In this document: one piece after another, positions 15,404 to 25,063 of the stretch | Position numbering within the stretch: the first letter of the stretch is position 1 | Layout of the letters: each line of letters begins with the position of its first letter | Assembly: GCF_003205235.1 (NCBI RefSeq) | Contig: NZ_QJSM01000023.1 | Coordinates: 1 to 36,472 of the forward strand | Source: Thermoplasma sp. Kam2015 | GTDB lineage: Archaea; Thermoplasmatota; Thermoplasmata; Thermoplasmatales; Thermoplasmataceae | DNA length: 36,472 nucleotides | Direction of reading: 5' to 3' | Translations under genes and position numbers: made by a program | Notes under the pieces: generated by a model | The model's input: only the letters and a program-made list of their open reading frames with translations | The model's database searches: none | What the model was told of the DNA's origin: nothing

Positions 15404-18088
15404 ATGTCGAATGCCTTTTCAATGATAGATCCGAGGATCATCGAGATCCTCCGCAATCATGGAATCACGGAACCAACAGAAGCGCAGGATCAGATGATCC
15501 CTTCTGTACTTGAAGGAAAGAATGCGATCCTGCTTTCGCCGACAGGCAGCGGGAAGACAGAGGCAGCCATACTTCCGGTATTCCACAGAATATTAAATGA
15601 AAGACCGCAGAAGGTATTCGCGATCTACATAACGCCTCTCAGAGCCCTGAACCGTGATATCCTCTCACGTCTTGTCGATTATGGTCGCGAGCTGGGCATA
15701 GATGTTCAGGTCAGGCACAGCGATATGACGGATGCCGACAGGAGGAGGATGGCAGAGACGCCTCCGGATATAATGGTGACGACACCAGAATCTCTCCAGA
15801 TACTTCTGAACGGCAAGAATTTGAGGAGGTTCGTATCAAATGTACGGGTTGTCATAGTAGACGAGCTTCACGACGCCGCTGAAAATGAACGCGGATCACA
15901 GCTCTCCATCGCGCTTGAAAGGCTCAGGGATCTGGCTGGTAATTTTCAGCGTATCGGACTCTCGGCCACCGTTGGCAATCCTCAGGAACTGGCAAAATTT
16001 CTTGTGCCCGATGGAGAATGCAAGATCATATACACCACTCTGAAGAAGAACATGGAGATTGAGGTCATGGTCCCGGATGAATCCAGCGAATCTGACGCCG
16101 AGATCATGGGGTGCGACAGGCAGTATGCAGGTGCGATCCTGAAGGTATGGGAACTGATCAACAGATACTCTGGATCTCTTGTCTTCGTAAACAGGCGTTT
16201 TGTCGCTGAGGATCTTGCCTTCAGGCTGAAGCTGAAATTCGGAGAAATACCTGTTCTCGTGCATCATGGATCACTGTCAAGGGAAACCAGAGAATTTGCA
16301 GAAAAAGCCTTCAAAAATGGTGAGGTGAAGGCTCTGATCTGCACATCTTCGCTGGAACTGGGCATAGACGTTGGAACGGCCAATGCGGTCATACAGTTCA
16401 ATTCACCGAGACAGATAAACAAGATGATACAGCGCATAGGCCGCAGCGAACACTGGATAGGAAAGACCTCCAGAGGTTACGTGGTCTGCACCGACGTGAT
16501 AGAGATGGAGGAGGCTATTGCAATCGTCGACAGCATCTCCGAAGGAAAGATAGAGAACGTTCAGATAATGAAGAACTCACTCTCGACCTTGGCAAATCAG
16601 ATTCTCTCTGAGGTGAATTCTCAGAGAAAGGTTGACATCAGAAAATTCTTTGAGGTAGTGAAGCGATCCTATGCTTATTCCGATCTCACCTGGGAGGAAT
16701 ATTACTCAGTAATAACATTTTTGTCGAACACCAGGAAACTCTGGCTTGAAAACGAGTTCATAGGTAAGCGACGGAATACGCTAAAGTACTACATAGAGAA
16801 TATATCGATGATCCCCAGCGAGAAGAACTATAAGGTCATAGATGTCTCAGGCAAATTCATAGGCACTCTGGATGAAAGATATGTGGCCTCAGAGATCGAT
16901 GCAGGAAGCTACTTCGTCATGCGAGGTAACACCTGGCGGGTGGTCAGGATCGATCATGACCGGATCATAGTTGAGTCGTTCTTCACTCCTGCCGTCGCAC
17001 CGAGATGGACTGGCGAGGACATACCTGTGCTGTACGATGTGGTTCAGCGCGTATCGATGAACAGAATCTCAAGATCACTGCCTGATTATATCGATGCCAG
17101 TTCAAAGAAGAAATTATCGGAATGGTATGAGAACGATATCGCCACCACACATAGGGTCATAATAGAGAGCTTCAACGACGAGATAATAGTGCAGATACTT
17201 CTCGGAACAAGGGGGAATTTTGCCCTGGCCGAGATACTATCCAACGTCCTCACATCCGTGACCGGGGAGAGCGTTGAGATGGATTATTCGCCATATCATA
17301 TATACATGCGCACGTCAAGAAAGATATATGCAGAGGATGTTATGCGCATCATAAAGGGAATAAATCTGGATAATCTGATGTCCTACATAAGATCTTCAGC
17401 CTCAAGATCCCGCTTTTTCAAGTCCGTCTTCCTCTATGAGGCCAGAAAATTTGGAATAATAAGCGAGGACGCGGATCTAGAGAGGATCAGAATAGACAAG
17501 ATAATGGACGCCTATTCCAACTCAGTGGTCTACGAAGATTCCATAAGAAAGCTGATAAATGACTACATGGACACATCCGCACTTTCGGATTTCATAGAGA
17601 GCAGAGATATTATAGAATTCGTGCTTAAGGATCGCATATCCAAGGCTTCTGATATCTTCATCTCGCACTACTCAGAACGCGTCGCCCCCCTCAGACCAAC
17701 AAAGGTGATACTGGAATCGGTAAGGAACAGAATAATGAATGAACGCGTTACGCTTTACTGCGTCAACTGTGGAAATGTGAGAACGTACAGGGTGAAGGAC
17801 ATAAAGGTGCCAAAATGTGATGCATGTGGATCGAGGCTAGTTGCTGCGCTCTCTGACTTTGAGAGATCAAAGATCGACGATCCAGCATACAGGAAACGCA
17901 TATTGAAGAATGCACATCTCGTCAAGGAGAAGGGAATACAGGCAGTCATGGTTCTGTCCGCCAGAGGAGTGGGACCAGAGACAGCGTCCAGAATTCTTGA
18001 AGTTACCTATGCATATGAGAACGATCTTATAAGAGCGATACTCACCGCAGAGATGGACTATGCCAGGAACAGGAGATTTTGGGATTGA
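15404..18088 (+). CDS. lhr: Lhr-family large DEAH-type helicase
   Basis: Superfamily 2 DNA/RNA helicase of the archaeal Lhr class. RecA1 has PTGSGKT (46-52), TPLRALNRD and DELH (153-156), followed by the Lhr-like HDAAENERGSQLSIALERL. RecA2 has CTSSLELGIDVG and QRIGRSEH. A winged-helix and beta-rich Lhr core follow. Near the C-terminus is a four-cysteine zinc ribbon (about Cys786, Cys789, Cys805, Cys808) and a helix-hairpin-like GVGPETASRILE segment, as in some archaeal Lhr proteins. At 894 residues the size is as expected. The start follows the previous stop by one base. Its end is seven bases from the end of the convergent membrane protein gene. Confidence 0.87.
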   Translation: MSNAFSMIDPRIIEILRNHGITEPTEAQDQMIPSVLEGKNAILLSPTGSGKTEAAILPVFHRILNERPQKVFAIYITPLRALNRDILSRLVDYGRELGIDVQVRHSDMTDADRRRMAETPPDIMVTTPESLQILLNGKNLRRFVSNVRVVIVDELHDAAENERGSQLSIALERLRDLAGNFQRIGLSATVGNPQELAKFLVPDGECKIIYTTLKKNMEIEVMVPDESSESDAEIMGCDRQYAGAILKVWELINRYSGSLVFVNRRFVAEDLAFRLKLKFGEIPVLVHHGSLSRETREFAEKAFKNGEVKALICTSSLELGIDVGTANAVIQFNSPRQINKMIQRIGRSEHWIGKTSRGYVVCTDVIEMEEAIAIVDSISEGKIENVQIMKNSLSTLANQILSEVNSQRKVDIRKFFEVVKRSYAYSDLTWEEYYSVITFLSNTRKLWLENEFIGKRRNTLKYYIENISMIPSEKNYKVIDVSGKFIGTLDERYVASEIDAGSYFVMRGNTWRVVRIDHDRIIVESFFTPAVAPRWTGEDIPVLYDVVQRVSMNRISRSLPDYIDASSKKKLSEWYENDIATTHRVIIESFNDEIIVQILLGTRGNFALAEILSNVLTSVTGESVEMDYSPYHIYMRTSRKIYAEDVMRIIKGINLDNLMSYIRSSASRSRFFKSVFLYEARKFGIISEDADLERIRIDKIMDAYSNSVVYEDSIRKLINDYMDTSALSDFIESRDIIEFVLKDRISKASDIFISHYSERVAPLRPTKVILESVRNRIMNERVTLYCVNCGNVRTYRVKDIKVPKCDACGSRLVAALSDFERSKIDDPAYRKRILKNAHLVKEKGIQAVMVLSARGVGPETASRILEVTYAYENDLIRAILTAEMDYARNRRFWD

Positions 18089-18094
18089 TGTGCG

Positions 18095-19810
18095 TCATCT
18101 GTGTACCATACTGGTCGTATTAACGAAATTGATAACCGCAACATCGCCCTGATACTGCTGATCATAGACGATCACGTAGACGGTCTGTGGTATGGTCGAA
18201 TTCACCAGGATGAGGAACGATGCCCCGCCATCGAGCATAAATGGAAAATTCTCGCCCTCTGCGATCACAGCATTCTGCACTACCACATGGTAATCCATGC
18301 CTGATGATCCGAAGGCATAGACATTCAGCATGAGCGTTGAACTTGTATCGCTGGTCAATGGTATCCTCTTGGTATCGTTCACCGTTGCGTTCTCTACCAG
18401 CGGATTATTGCTCTTCATGGTAAAATTTTCTGTTAGCTCTATGAAATATATGTGTATATTAACGAGCTCTGAAGCAGTTGATGTGAATACTGAGAGCACA
18501 TAGCTGTAAAATCCCGGAGACGATTTTGTGAAATATATTGTAACGTTGAACATCTGCGATGCGGAAGGAGAGACCGATCGTGATGAAGACTTAACGCTTA
18601 TGGGGATCGCTGGCGATATGGAAAATCCAGGGGTAATCGGTGACGTTCCATGATTGGAGACGTTCAGAAAGCATGAAACGTTTGTTGAAATATTTGCAGA
18701 TACGGAATACACCACGAACTGGGTCTGACCGTAGCTGACAGAAAACTGTGGGGGTAGCGTGTGAAATGGGATCGGTACAAGCCCTATGAGTATTATAATG
18801 CCGATGGACAGTGCCAGGATCTTCACATATCCTGACGCCCTGCCGACATTGTTGAGCGGTTCTGGGCCCCTTATACCGATTATGAGGACAAAAACTAACA
18901 GGATCAGCCATGATGGATAGAGTATGGAAAGTCCTATTATTGCGACTATGGCAACGTACGCAACATACTGCGAATACTTTCCCAGCATGGCTGATGATAT
19001 GAGACCTCCATCGAGGAATCCAATGGGCATGGCGTTGAAGGCTGACACTATTATACCCACCCATCCCGCATACGCCGTAGGAAAGAGAACACCATCAGAT
19101 GGGACAAAGCTGCGCATGGCCGCCTGAAATATAAGTGGACTTCCAATCTGAAGTATGGGCGATCTGACGCCAGAGACAGGAATTCGCAGCATGAGCGATA
19201 GGTATCCACCGATTATAACAAAGATCAGAGATGCCAGAAAACCAAATACAACTGATAATAGAGATGATTCAACCATGGCCCTCTTACTTGGATAGGCCAC
19301 ATTCGGGGCATTTATTGATCCCATCGTACCCATTCCGATCGGATCTGGAACAAATATTGGGAATGAATACTGCATGCTGTTCCTTTTCATTCCAAGATAC
19401 CGCCCGAATTCTCTTGATCCAAGTATAATGAAAACTGGGATCACGAAGTAGATCAGGGTTTCAAGAACCGACATCAGAGGCGAAGATGAAAAATACGATG
19501 AAACATAAGAATAACCAACATAGAAGAGTGTGATCACGGTGGCTATGGCCATCAGGATCTTCAGCAGTGATCTTCTTGATCTCTCTGGTTCCTCTATGAT
19601 TATAATCTCATTTTTCGTCCTTGTGAAAGCAACATATCCCATCTTCCTGAGATCCGAAACTAGCATCGAAAAGTAATCCTCAGGATAGAAATCTATATCC
19701 TCAACCTCTACTTCAAATTCTCCTTCCTCTTCCCTTATTCTCTTAACGCCGTAGTATCGTCCAACAATCTGCTGAATCCGTTCCGGTGTCACAGCCATTT
19801 TTAACTTCAT
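18095..19810 (-). CDS. Site-2-protease (M50) homologue lacking the zinc histidines
   Basis: Polytopic membrane protein of 571 residues. The N-terminal 80 residues are cytosolic and charged. A membrane core with the EGY/S2P plan follows: the helix that should hold HExxH, then PIFVPDPIGMGTMGSINAP, and the second metal motif NAMPIGFLDGG (259-269). The C-terminal 200 residues form an extracytoplasmic beta-rich domain with many N-x-S/T sites. The active-site helix reads GSREFGRYLG, so both histidines of HEFGH are arginine (133 and 137) while the glutamate remains. A normal metalloprotease mechanism is therefore unlikely and it may be a pseudoprotease regulator. A TATA-like stretch (19838-19847) precedes the ATG. 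It stands alone and converges on lhr. Confidence 0.82.
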   Translation of the reverse strand: MKLKMAVTPERIQQIVGRYYGVKRIREEEGEFEVEVEDIDFYPEDYFSMLVSDLRKMGYVAFTRTKNEIIIIEEPERSRRSLLKILMAIATVITLFYVGYSYVSSYFSSSPLMSVLETLIYFVIPVFIILGSREFGRYLGMKRNSMQYSFPIFVPDPIGMGTMGSINAPNVAYPSKRAMVESSLLSVVFGFLASLIFVIIGGYLSLMLRIPVSGVRSPILQIGSPLIFQAAMRSFVPSDGVLFPTAYAGWVGIIVSAFNAMPIGFLDGGLISSAMLGKYSQYVAYVAIVAIIGLSILYPSWLILLVFVLIIGIRGPEPLNNVGRASGYVKILALSIGIIILIGLVPIPFHTLPPQFSVSYGQTQFVVYSVSANISTNVSCFLNVSNHGTSPITPGFSISPAIPISVKSSSRSVSPSASQMFNVTIYFTKSSPGFYSYVLSVFTSTASELVNIHIYFIELTENFTMKSNNPLVENATVNDTKRIPLTSDTSSTLMLNVYAFGSSGMDYHVVVQNAVIAEGENFPFMLDGGASFLILVNSTIPQTVYVIVYDQQYQGDVAVINFVNTTSMVHR

Positions 19811-20195
19811 CTGAATGATTCATTATTAAAGTTTCCCATATTATATTTCGTCAATTTAGTGATCGACAGACTTGTCAGACATCATATTGTGTATAACTTT
19901 ATATTGCTTAATGTCACTGATCATGCTCATTTGTATCATGTCTGACATCACAAATCAGGATGCAGGATGCCCAAATCGGTGGGATCAGATCTTCGCGAAC
20001 TGAATGATTCAGGCATCCATCTTGCACTAGCGGACCTGAATTGAGACTACGATCATCTTTAGTCCATTCCTAGTTCTCCTTTTAGTCATCAGCATCGGCA
20101 TGAATGCGCAGAAACGCATTCGGAAATTGAAAAAAGGTTCACTATGATGGTTTGAAAGTCCTTTCATCGAATTCCATGATCCAGCTATAATGGAG
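19811..20195. other. Intergenic region with two TGTCNGACA palindromes around a TATA
   Basis: The 385-bp gap contains TGTCAGACA (19873-19881) and TGTCTGACA (19939-19947), with a TATA-like aactttata (19895-19903) between them. Downstream are two overlapping tiny frames: 21 codons before the stop from ATG 19938, and 25 codons before the stop from ATG 19967. Either could be a small regulated gene, or neither. The low-coordinate end holds the promoter of the minus-strand membrane protein gene. Nothing like a tRNA was seen. Confidence 0.35.
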
Positions 20196-22811
20196 TCATT
20201 CACTGTGTTCGTTGATAAATGATGCGACTGAATCGTTTCCCTCAGGTTCAGCATTGAATAGCACTCTGATCATCTCTCTGGCTTTCCTGCTTGGCGATAT
20301 TGCTGTGTACTTGAATGTGCCTGAGCTTCTTGTCTCCACGACGATGTCTACCTTCTTCGAATGAGCTATTCTGGATATCTCTCCGATGTCTGACTCATCA
20401 GCTTCGATTATACGGTATTCCTTTCCAGGCTGACCTATCAATCTTGCATTCAGTATCTTATTCTCTATTTCGCGGCGTTTCATATCCAGCAGAGATCTTT
20501 TCAGCTCACCGTATTCTTTAGATATCTCGGATACGGACTGGGCTATCTCGCTGATTGGCTTCTTGACCATAGTTGATATTCTGTATGCTGATTCATAAGA
20601 ATCCTGGAATAGATGAAGTGCCGGCACGCCAGCCGAAAATGTTATCCTGTATATGTTCTCCTGAATAGCTTCTACCTTTCTTATCTTCAGAACCCCTATG
20701 GATGAGATATTCTTCAGATGGGTACCACCGCATCCCTCAGCATCCACGCCCTGTATTTCAACAACCCTTATCTTCGATGTCAGTGGAACTCCGCCTTCAA
20801 ATAGCCTGAAACCATATTTGTCGATGGCACTGTACCAGTCAAGATTTCGTACGCTGACATCCCTTCCTTCCCTTATAAGTTCGAAGGTGCGATCCTCTAT
20901 CCTCCTTATAGTCTCGTCATCTATCCTGCGATAGTGCGTTATGTCAAGCCTTGATTCCTCCACATCCTTCTGGACACCATTCTGCCAGACATGGGGACCG
21001 AGTATCTCTCTGAGCACACCGAGCAGCAGATGGGTGGCGGTGTGATGCACCATGAGTCTGGATCTTCTATCCCAGTCGATCACACCATGGACGCGTACAT
21101 TCTCCGGTATCTCACCATCAAGCGTGTGCACGATGGCCTTTCCATATTTTTTGACTGCCGTTACATTTATCCTTTTGCCCTTGTATTCAAAATATCCAAG
21201 ATCCCATGGCTGACCGCCACCCTCTGGATAGAAGGCTGTCTTGTCAAGTATGATCTCATTGCCTCTTGAGTAAAGGACGAGCCCGGTAAATTCCCTCATG
21301 AAAGGATCATCATAATATAAGGTCCTTGTCTCTATATCTGGATAATCGCTGTATTTTTTCTTCATCACCTCTCCCTTATCATGTCTTTGAATTACAAGCG
21401 AATGAAAATTCTCCGGTATCTCAATCTTCATGCCTTTTGATTCCAGATATCCCTTAACAGTTTCAGGGCTTATTCCATGCGAATCGTATAGAAGTATCAG
21501 ATCTTCGATATCTATCCTTCCCTTGTTAGACAGGAGCTTTTCTATGATCTGTGTTCCATGCTTTTCAACCTCTCTGTATTTTTCCTCCTCGATTGAAAGT
21601 ACGTCTGAAGCGAAGCGGTCAGGGAATTCACCTACTATTTCTTTCAGGTCCTCATAGTTCATGTGTATGAGATCAAGCAGCGTACCCCTGTATCCAGTAT
21701 TGTTCAGGGCTCTGTAAGCTCTTCTTATGAGCATTCTTGCAAGATAGCCAACCTTGACGTTGGATGGGATTACGTAAGCTGCAAACATGTGCATCAGGGA
21801 TCTGGCATGATCGATCATCAGGAATACGTCTCTGGCCTTCTTTATCCTTTCATATCGATCCCTGGCGTCCGGATATTTCTTCTCTAGCTGCGATATGACG
21901 AAGGACTCCTCATAAGGCTCCTTCATCACGGAAGCCCTCACAACTTCTGATAGAAATTCGTCATCAATCTTAGATACCGATGAATTATTCAGCACATGGG
22001 CGATTATATCTGGATATATGGCCTGATAAACTGTGGGCGTGCCCTGCGAAAGCCATGTCAATCTTTCTAATCCATAGCCCGTGTCCACAATTTTCATGTC
22101 CATCTTGGAATACCTGATTCCATCTATTTCGTATGGTCCATTCGGATCCTCTTTCATATCCATGAATACCAGCGTAGCTACTTCAAGCCCTCTCACAAAT
22201 ACTTCAAGAGCGTTTCCAGCGTTTCCACCTCCTGACCATGGCTTTTCCTTGAAACTTATGAGCTTTCCGTCGATACCTAGGCCCTCTGTCAGGAAATCGT
22301 AACAGTAATGCACCGTCTCCTCTTTCCAGTAAACCGTTTCATCTTTGGAATTGAAATAATCATGGCACAGCATCTCGAAGCTTGTCAGATGCCGCCCAGT
22401 TATACCGACAAGATCCACATCATTCATCCTGATACTCGGCTGCGACATTACGATTGGATTTCCTGGCGGCTTGACTATGCCGGAAGTCACGTGTGGCTGA
22501 AAATCGTATATTGAGGCATTTACAAGGAGTACATCCTCCCTCCACCTTGGAACAACAGGATATGGTTTCAGGAATTTATGACCACGATCCTCAAAGAATT
22601 TTATAAATGCAGCCCTCATCTCGTCCAGCGTATACGATCTCGGTACTGGACTGTTGCCGATGAACGTGTATTCATCACAGGGGGTGTCTCCGCATGTGAT
22701 CCTCTCCCTGTCTTGCGTCCAAAAGTATGATCCGCATTTAACGCATCTTTTCTTTTCAAAGCCACTGTTGAGAAAGAACTCCAGATCAAGTTCCCCCGTC
22801 TGTTTTTCCAT
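20196..22811 (-). CDS. alaS: Alanyl-tRNA synthetase, archaeal type
   Basis: Charges tRNA-Ala and edits mis-charged Ser and Gly. The archaeal N-terminal cysteine cluster ([11 protein letters not shown]... CGDTPCDEY) comes first. It is followed by the class II catalytic core with [22 protein letters not shown] and [18 protein letters not shown], the tRNA-recognition part, the editing domain with HHTATH and CGGTH zinc-binding motifs, and a C-terminal domain. The length of 871 residues is a little shorter than most archaeal forms. The only strong TATA-like stretch (22821-22830) lies only about 15 nt before the ATG, so the real promoter may be further up. The TnpB stop is 66 bp upstream in the same orientation. 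The mobile element may have altered the promoter region. Confidence 0.95.
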   Translation of the reverse strand: MEKQTGELDLEFFLNSGFEKKRCVKCGSYFWTQDRERITCGDTPCDEYTFIGNSPVPRSYTLDEMRAAFIKFFEDRGHKFLKPYPVVPRWREDVLLVNASIYDFQPHVTSGIVKPPGNPIVMSQPSIRMNDVDLVGITGRHLTSFEMLCHDYFNSKDETVYWKEETVHYCYDFLTEGLGIDGKLISFKEKPWSGGGNAGNALEVFVRGLEVATLVFMDMKEDPNGPYEIDGIRYSKMDMKIVDTGYGLERLTWLSQGTPTVYQAIYPDIIAHVLNNSSVSKIDDEFLSEVVRASVMKEPYEESFVISQLEKKYPDARDRYERIKKARDVFLMIDHARSLMHMFAAYVIPSNVKVGYLARMLIRRAYRALNNTGYRGTLLDLIHMNYEDLKEIVGEFPDRFASDVLSIEEEKYREVEKHGTQIIEKLLSNKGRIDIEDLILLYDSHGISPETVKGYLESKGMKIEIPENFHSLVIQRHDKGEVMKKKYSDYPDIETRTLYYDDPFMREFTGLVLYSRGNEIILDKTAFYPEGGGQPWDLGYFEYKGKRINVTAVKKYGKAIVHTLDGEIPENVRVHGVIDWDRRSRLMVHHTATHLLLGVLREILGPHVWQNGVQKDVEESRLDITHYRRIDDETIRRIEDRTFELIREGRDVSVRNLDWYSAIDKYGFRLFEGGVPLTSKIRVVEIQGVDAEGCGGTHLKNISSIGVLKIRKVEAIQENIYRITFSAGVPALHLFQDSYESAYRISTMVKKPISEIAQSVSEISKEYGELKRSLLDMKRREIENKILNARLIGQPGKEYRIIEADESDIGEISRIAHSKKVDIVVETRSSGTFKYTAISPSRKAREMIRVLFNAEPEGNDSVASFINEHSE

Positions 22812-22858
22812 CAGGATATGATTTTAAAAGACTATTTCTAATTTTGCGATACCAGGTT

Positions 22859-22876
22859 ATGGTTTCTGTTAACCAT
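22859..22876 (-). repeat. Hairpin just after tnpB, candidate right-end structure
   Basis: ATGGTT (22859-22864) and AACCAT (22871-22876) form a 6-bp stem with a 6-base loop, starting two bases after the tnpB stop. Subterminal hairpins are the hallmark of IS200/IS605 ends, and the omega RNA of TnpB normally covers this region. Exact element ends were not found. Confidence 0.4.
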
Positions 22877-22877
22877 G

Positions 22878-24122
22878 TTAACATCCACCTCTGGAAGTTA
22901 TCATCTCCTTGATGCTTAAACTTCGTGGGTATAACCCAATACCCTCTATCCCGTCAAATGCTTCAGGGACTGCCTTTCTTATTGTGTTGTAGGATGCATT
23001 TAGATCCGCATGTATTAATGTTCCATTTGCAGACTGAAATACACCCCTCTTTATTCTCTTTCCCATGTACGTGTTGTGGTGTTCTATGATTTCGTTATCA
23101 AGAAACGAACATATGCTTGTATAGCTCTCCTCCTGTATCATGACATTGATCCCTTTCTCTTCTGCTTTGTATTTAATCTGCTGTATGAGCATATTAAAGG
23201 GTATCTGCACAAAGTTCTGGTTGTTTGTTCTCCCAATATCGGTATCCTGCTTCCATCCATCGTTGTGACCTATAACGATCGTATCGATCTTTCTTGACAA
23301 TGCGTATTCGACTATGGATCTGCTAAGCTTGTGCATGATGTCCTTTACTTTCCTGTTTCTCTCCATGAAGAGCTTATCTATCCTTTTTGTATTCTCTCTG
23401 TTTTTCCTCTGCCTGTCACTGATCGATCTCAATCTTGATAACTCTTTATTGAAATACTGGTTTATTGATTTCAGAACACCGCCCTTGACAGCAATACCCT
23501 TTTCGGATATGTTGTTTCCAATGGTTACGATGTTCATTACACCAATATCGATGCCCAGTATTCTCTTAGGACTTAACTCCGATACGTCTGATATCTCTTT
23601 AGAATATACTATCTCCACATTATACCTAACACCAAATGGTATAATTCTTACCTCCCTTAAATCTGTATTATCATCTAATCTTGTCTTCACCTCCAGATCC
23701 ATGATTTTTGGGAATTTTAATATTCCATTATCAATAGAACACTGCTGGTTTGTGAATATTAATATAAATTCTCCATCTTTATTCTTGTATTTTGGTGGTT
23801 TCGGAATTCCATTAAATAATTCTGGATGTTTTTTGTATGTTTTTAATGCCTTAAAGAACGAATTCCATGATTCCTTGACCTTTCTTATTGTCCACTGTGC
23901 CGTCTGTGCTGGCAGTTTCTGGAAGTTGTTGTTTTCCTCTATATCTGATGGTTTTGAAAACTGTTTCGCAAGATCCTTGTATGATGATAATTTTTCCCTA
24001 TTGAAAAACTGGTTTCTTATGATATAATTTACCTGATTATATAGGTTCTTTGATAAATGGCACATTCTGGATATTACGCCATTGTCACGGATGAAGATCT
24101 GTTCAGTTCTCATCGTTTTCAT
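22878..24122 (-). CDS. tnpB: TnpB (IS200/IS605-type RNA-guided nuclease), standalone
   Basis: RuvC-fold protein of 414 residues with the helix-turn-helix and beta-barrel N-terminal half. The three RuvC acids are Asp192 (GIDIG), Glu331 (IQEESYTS) and Asp373 (HADLNASYN), all present. The usual CxxC...CxxC zinc finger between the last two is missing, replaced by ICSFLDNEIIEHHNTYMGKRIKRG. This is a variant I know from other TnpB proteins, so it can still be a working nuclease. No tnpA transposase gene is nearby. The gene is clearly richer in A+T than its neighbours, a sign of foreign origin. The start MKTM has a weak GGAG site 7-10 bases upstream on the minus strand. It lies directly upstream of alaS. 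Confidence 0.88.
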   Translation of the reverse strand: MKTMRTEQIFIRDNGVISRMCHLSKNLYNQVNYIIRNQFFNREKLSSYKDLAKQFSKPSDIEENNNFQKLPAQTAQWTIRKVKESWNSFFKALKTYKKHPELFNGIPKPPKYKNKDGEFILIFTNQQCSIDNGILKFPKIMDLEVKTRLDDNTDLREVRIIPFGVRYNVEIVYSKEISDVSELSPKRILGIDIGVMNIVTIGNNISEKGIAVKGGVLKSINQYFNKELSRLRSISDRQRKNRENTKRIDKLFMERNRKVKDIMHKLSRSIVEYALSRKIDTIVIGHNDGWKQDTDIGRTNNQNFVQIPFNMLIQQIKYKAEEKGINVMIQEESYTSICSFLDNEIIEHHNTYMGKRIKRGVFQSANGTLIHADLNASYNTIRKAVPEAFDGIEGIGLYPRSLSIKEMITSRGGC

Positions 24123-24324
24123 AGCCTATCTCCAATGAACTTTCCTTCCCCGTTGAGGCGTATACATAAAGCGTCTTTCATGATATTCGTAGCAGATTTA
24201 ATACCTCATTTGCCTTCATAGTTAATAATATAATACAGTATTTGTATAAATAGTTATTAGAATTACGGATTATAATCATTGAGCGATCTATACCAATGTG
24301 CATCTATGTCATACTTACCTGTTC
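24123..24324. other. AT-rich flank of tnpB, left-end candidate
   Basis: This 200-bp AT-rich stretch upstream of tnpB should contain the left end of the element, but no convincing terminal hairpin could be fixed. It joins a decayed repeat copy. Confidence 0.3.
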
Positions 24325-24530
24325 TAAGAATCAGCGATATGCCTCTCAGCTTAAGATTCGGATATCCAAACTTCAAAGACGGACGGATGGTATCGTCATG
24401 CTTATCGTATCGCGCTATTGGCGTCTCCACAATGTGTATTCGTAGCACACGCCCCATTCTCATCGGTTTTACAAGTTCTTCATGAAATTTTATTATTGGA
24501 GGAAGTCCGTTTATCTTCAGCCCGAATAAA
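24325..24530 (-). repeat. Decayed copy (4) of the tnpB-tail repeat
   Basis: Words shared in the same order with the copies at 26303 and 33576 include CTCAGCTTAAGATTCGGATA, TGTATTCG, and GGAAGTCCGTTTATCTTC. On the minus strand it reads INGLPPIIKFHEELVKPMRM followed by RVLRIH, which aligns with the shorter IHGLPTIELYLSRI...RIH of copy 1. This copy therefore keeps more tnpB coding sequence than the others. Stops break the frame at both ends. Confidence 0.5.
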
Positions 24531-24573
24531 GCGTTTTACAGCTTCCTCCAGGATCACAAGTCCTTCCAATAAG

Positions 24574-24999
24574 CTACTCCATATAGAATTGATATACTAT
24601 GGGTGCAATAAGATCTGCTATCTGTGAGAGAAATTTCTCATCTTCATCGCCGAAAGCAGCCTTCTGATCAGAATCTATATCAATTTCACCGATTGCCTTC
24701 CCGTTGAATCTTATGGGTACAACTATCTCAGACTGAGTGGACGGGAAGCAGGCGAGATATTTTGGGTTGCTCTTCACATCGTACTCATTGACTATATCGT
24801 TCTTGATGACTGCCAAACTGCATAACCCGTCACCGAGATTGATTTCAACGTGCTCCGTTTTTTCTCCAACAAAGGCCTCAAGCTTCAGTTTACCGTGTTC
24901 AAGAACGTAAATGCCGACCCAGTCATATTTTGGATTCTGATTCTTAAGGTATTCACAGGCGTTTTGCATCTGACTCTTGGCGAAATTCTTTACATTCAT
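24574..24999 (-). CDS. GAF-domain protein, free-Met-sulfoxide-reductase-like
   Basis: Single GAF domain of 141 residues. The order YDWVGIYVLE, GEKTEHVEINLGDGLCSLAV, KYLACFPSTQSEIVVPI and GEIDIDSD matches YebR-type free methionine-R-sulfoxide reductases. Two of the three catalytic cysteines of that family are at the expected places (GDGLC and YLAC). The third, normally about ten residues after the first, is absent, so the activity is uncertain and it may be a ligand sensor. The ATG at 24999 is chosen over one at 25062 because a TATA-like tttaaata lies 26 nt upstream of it. The gene is AT-rich like the neighbouring tnpB, and it follows the DUF77-like gene in the same direction. Confidence 0.75.
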   Translation of the reverse strand: MNVKNFAKSQMQNACEYLKNQNPKYDWVGIYVLEHGKLKLEAFVGEKTEHVEINLGDGLCSLAVIKNDIVNEYDVKSNPKYLACFPSTQSEIVVPIRFNGKAIGEIDIDSDQKAAFGDEDEKFLSQIADLIAPIVYQFYME

Positions 25000-25063
25000 A
25001 ATGGCTAAATTTTTTTTGATATTTAAAATATTCATTTCAATGAAAACTATATCGAAATTCAAT

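Noticed and set aside
23314-24027. 237-codon plus-strand hydrophobic frame
   Set aside because: It is the antisense of tnpB. The hydrophobic look comes from reverse reading of Lys/Glu/Asn-rich codons.
24263-24463. 66-codon minus-strand frame as an independent gene
   Set aside because: It matches the reading of the repeat family, its upstream end runs into a stop, and its start is an internal Met. It is a tnpB-tail relic.
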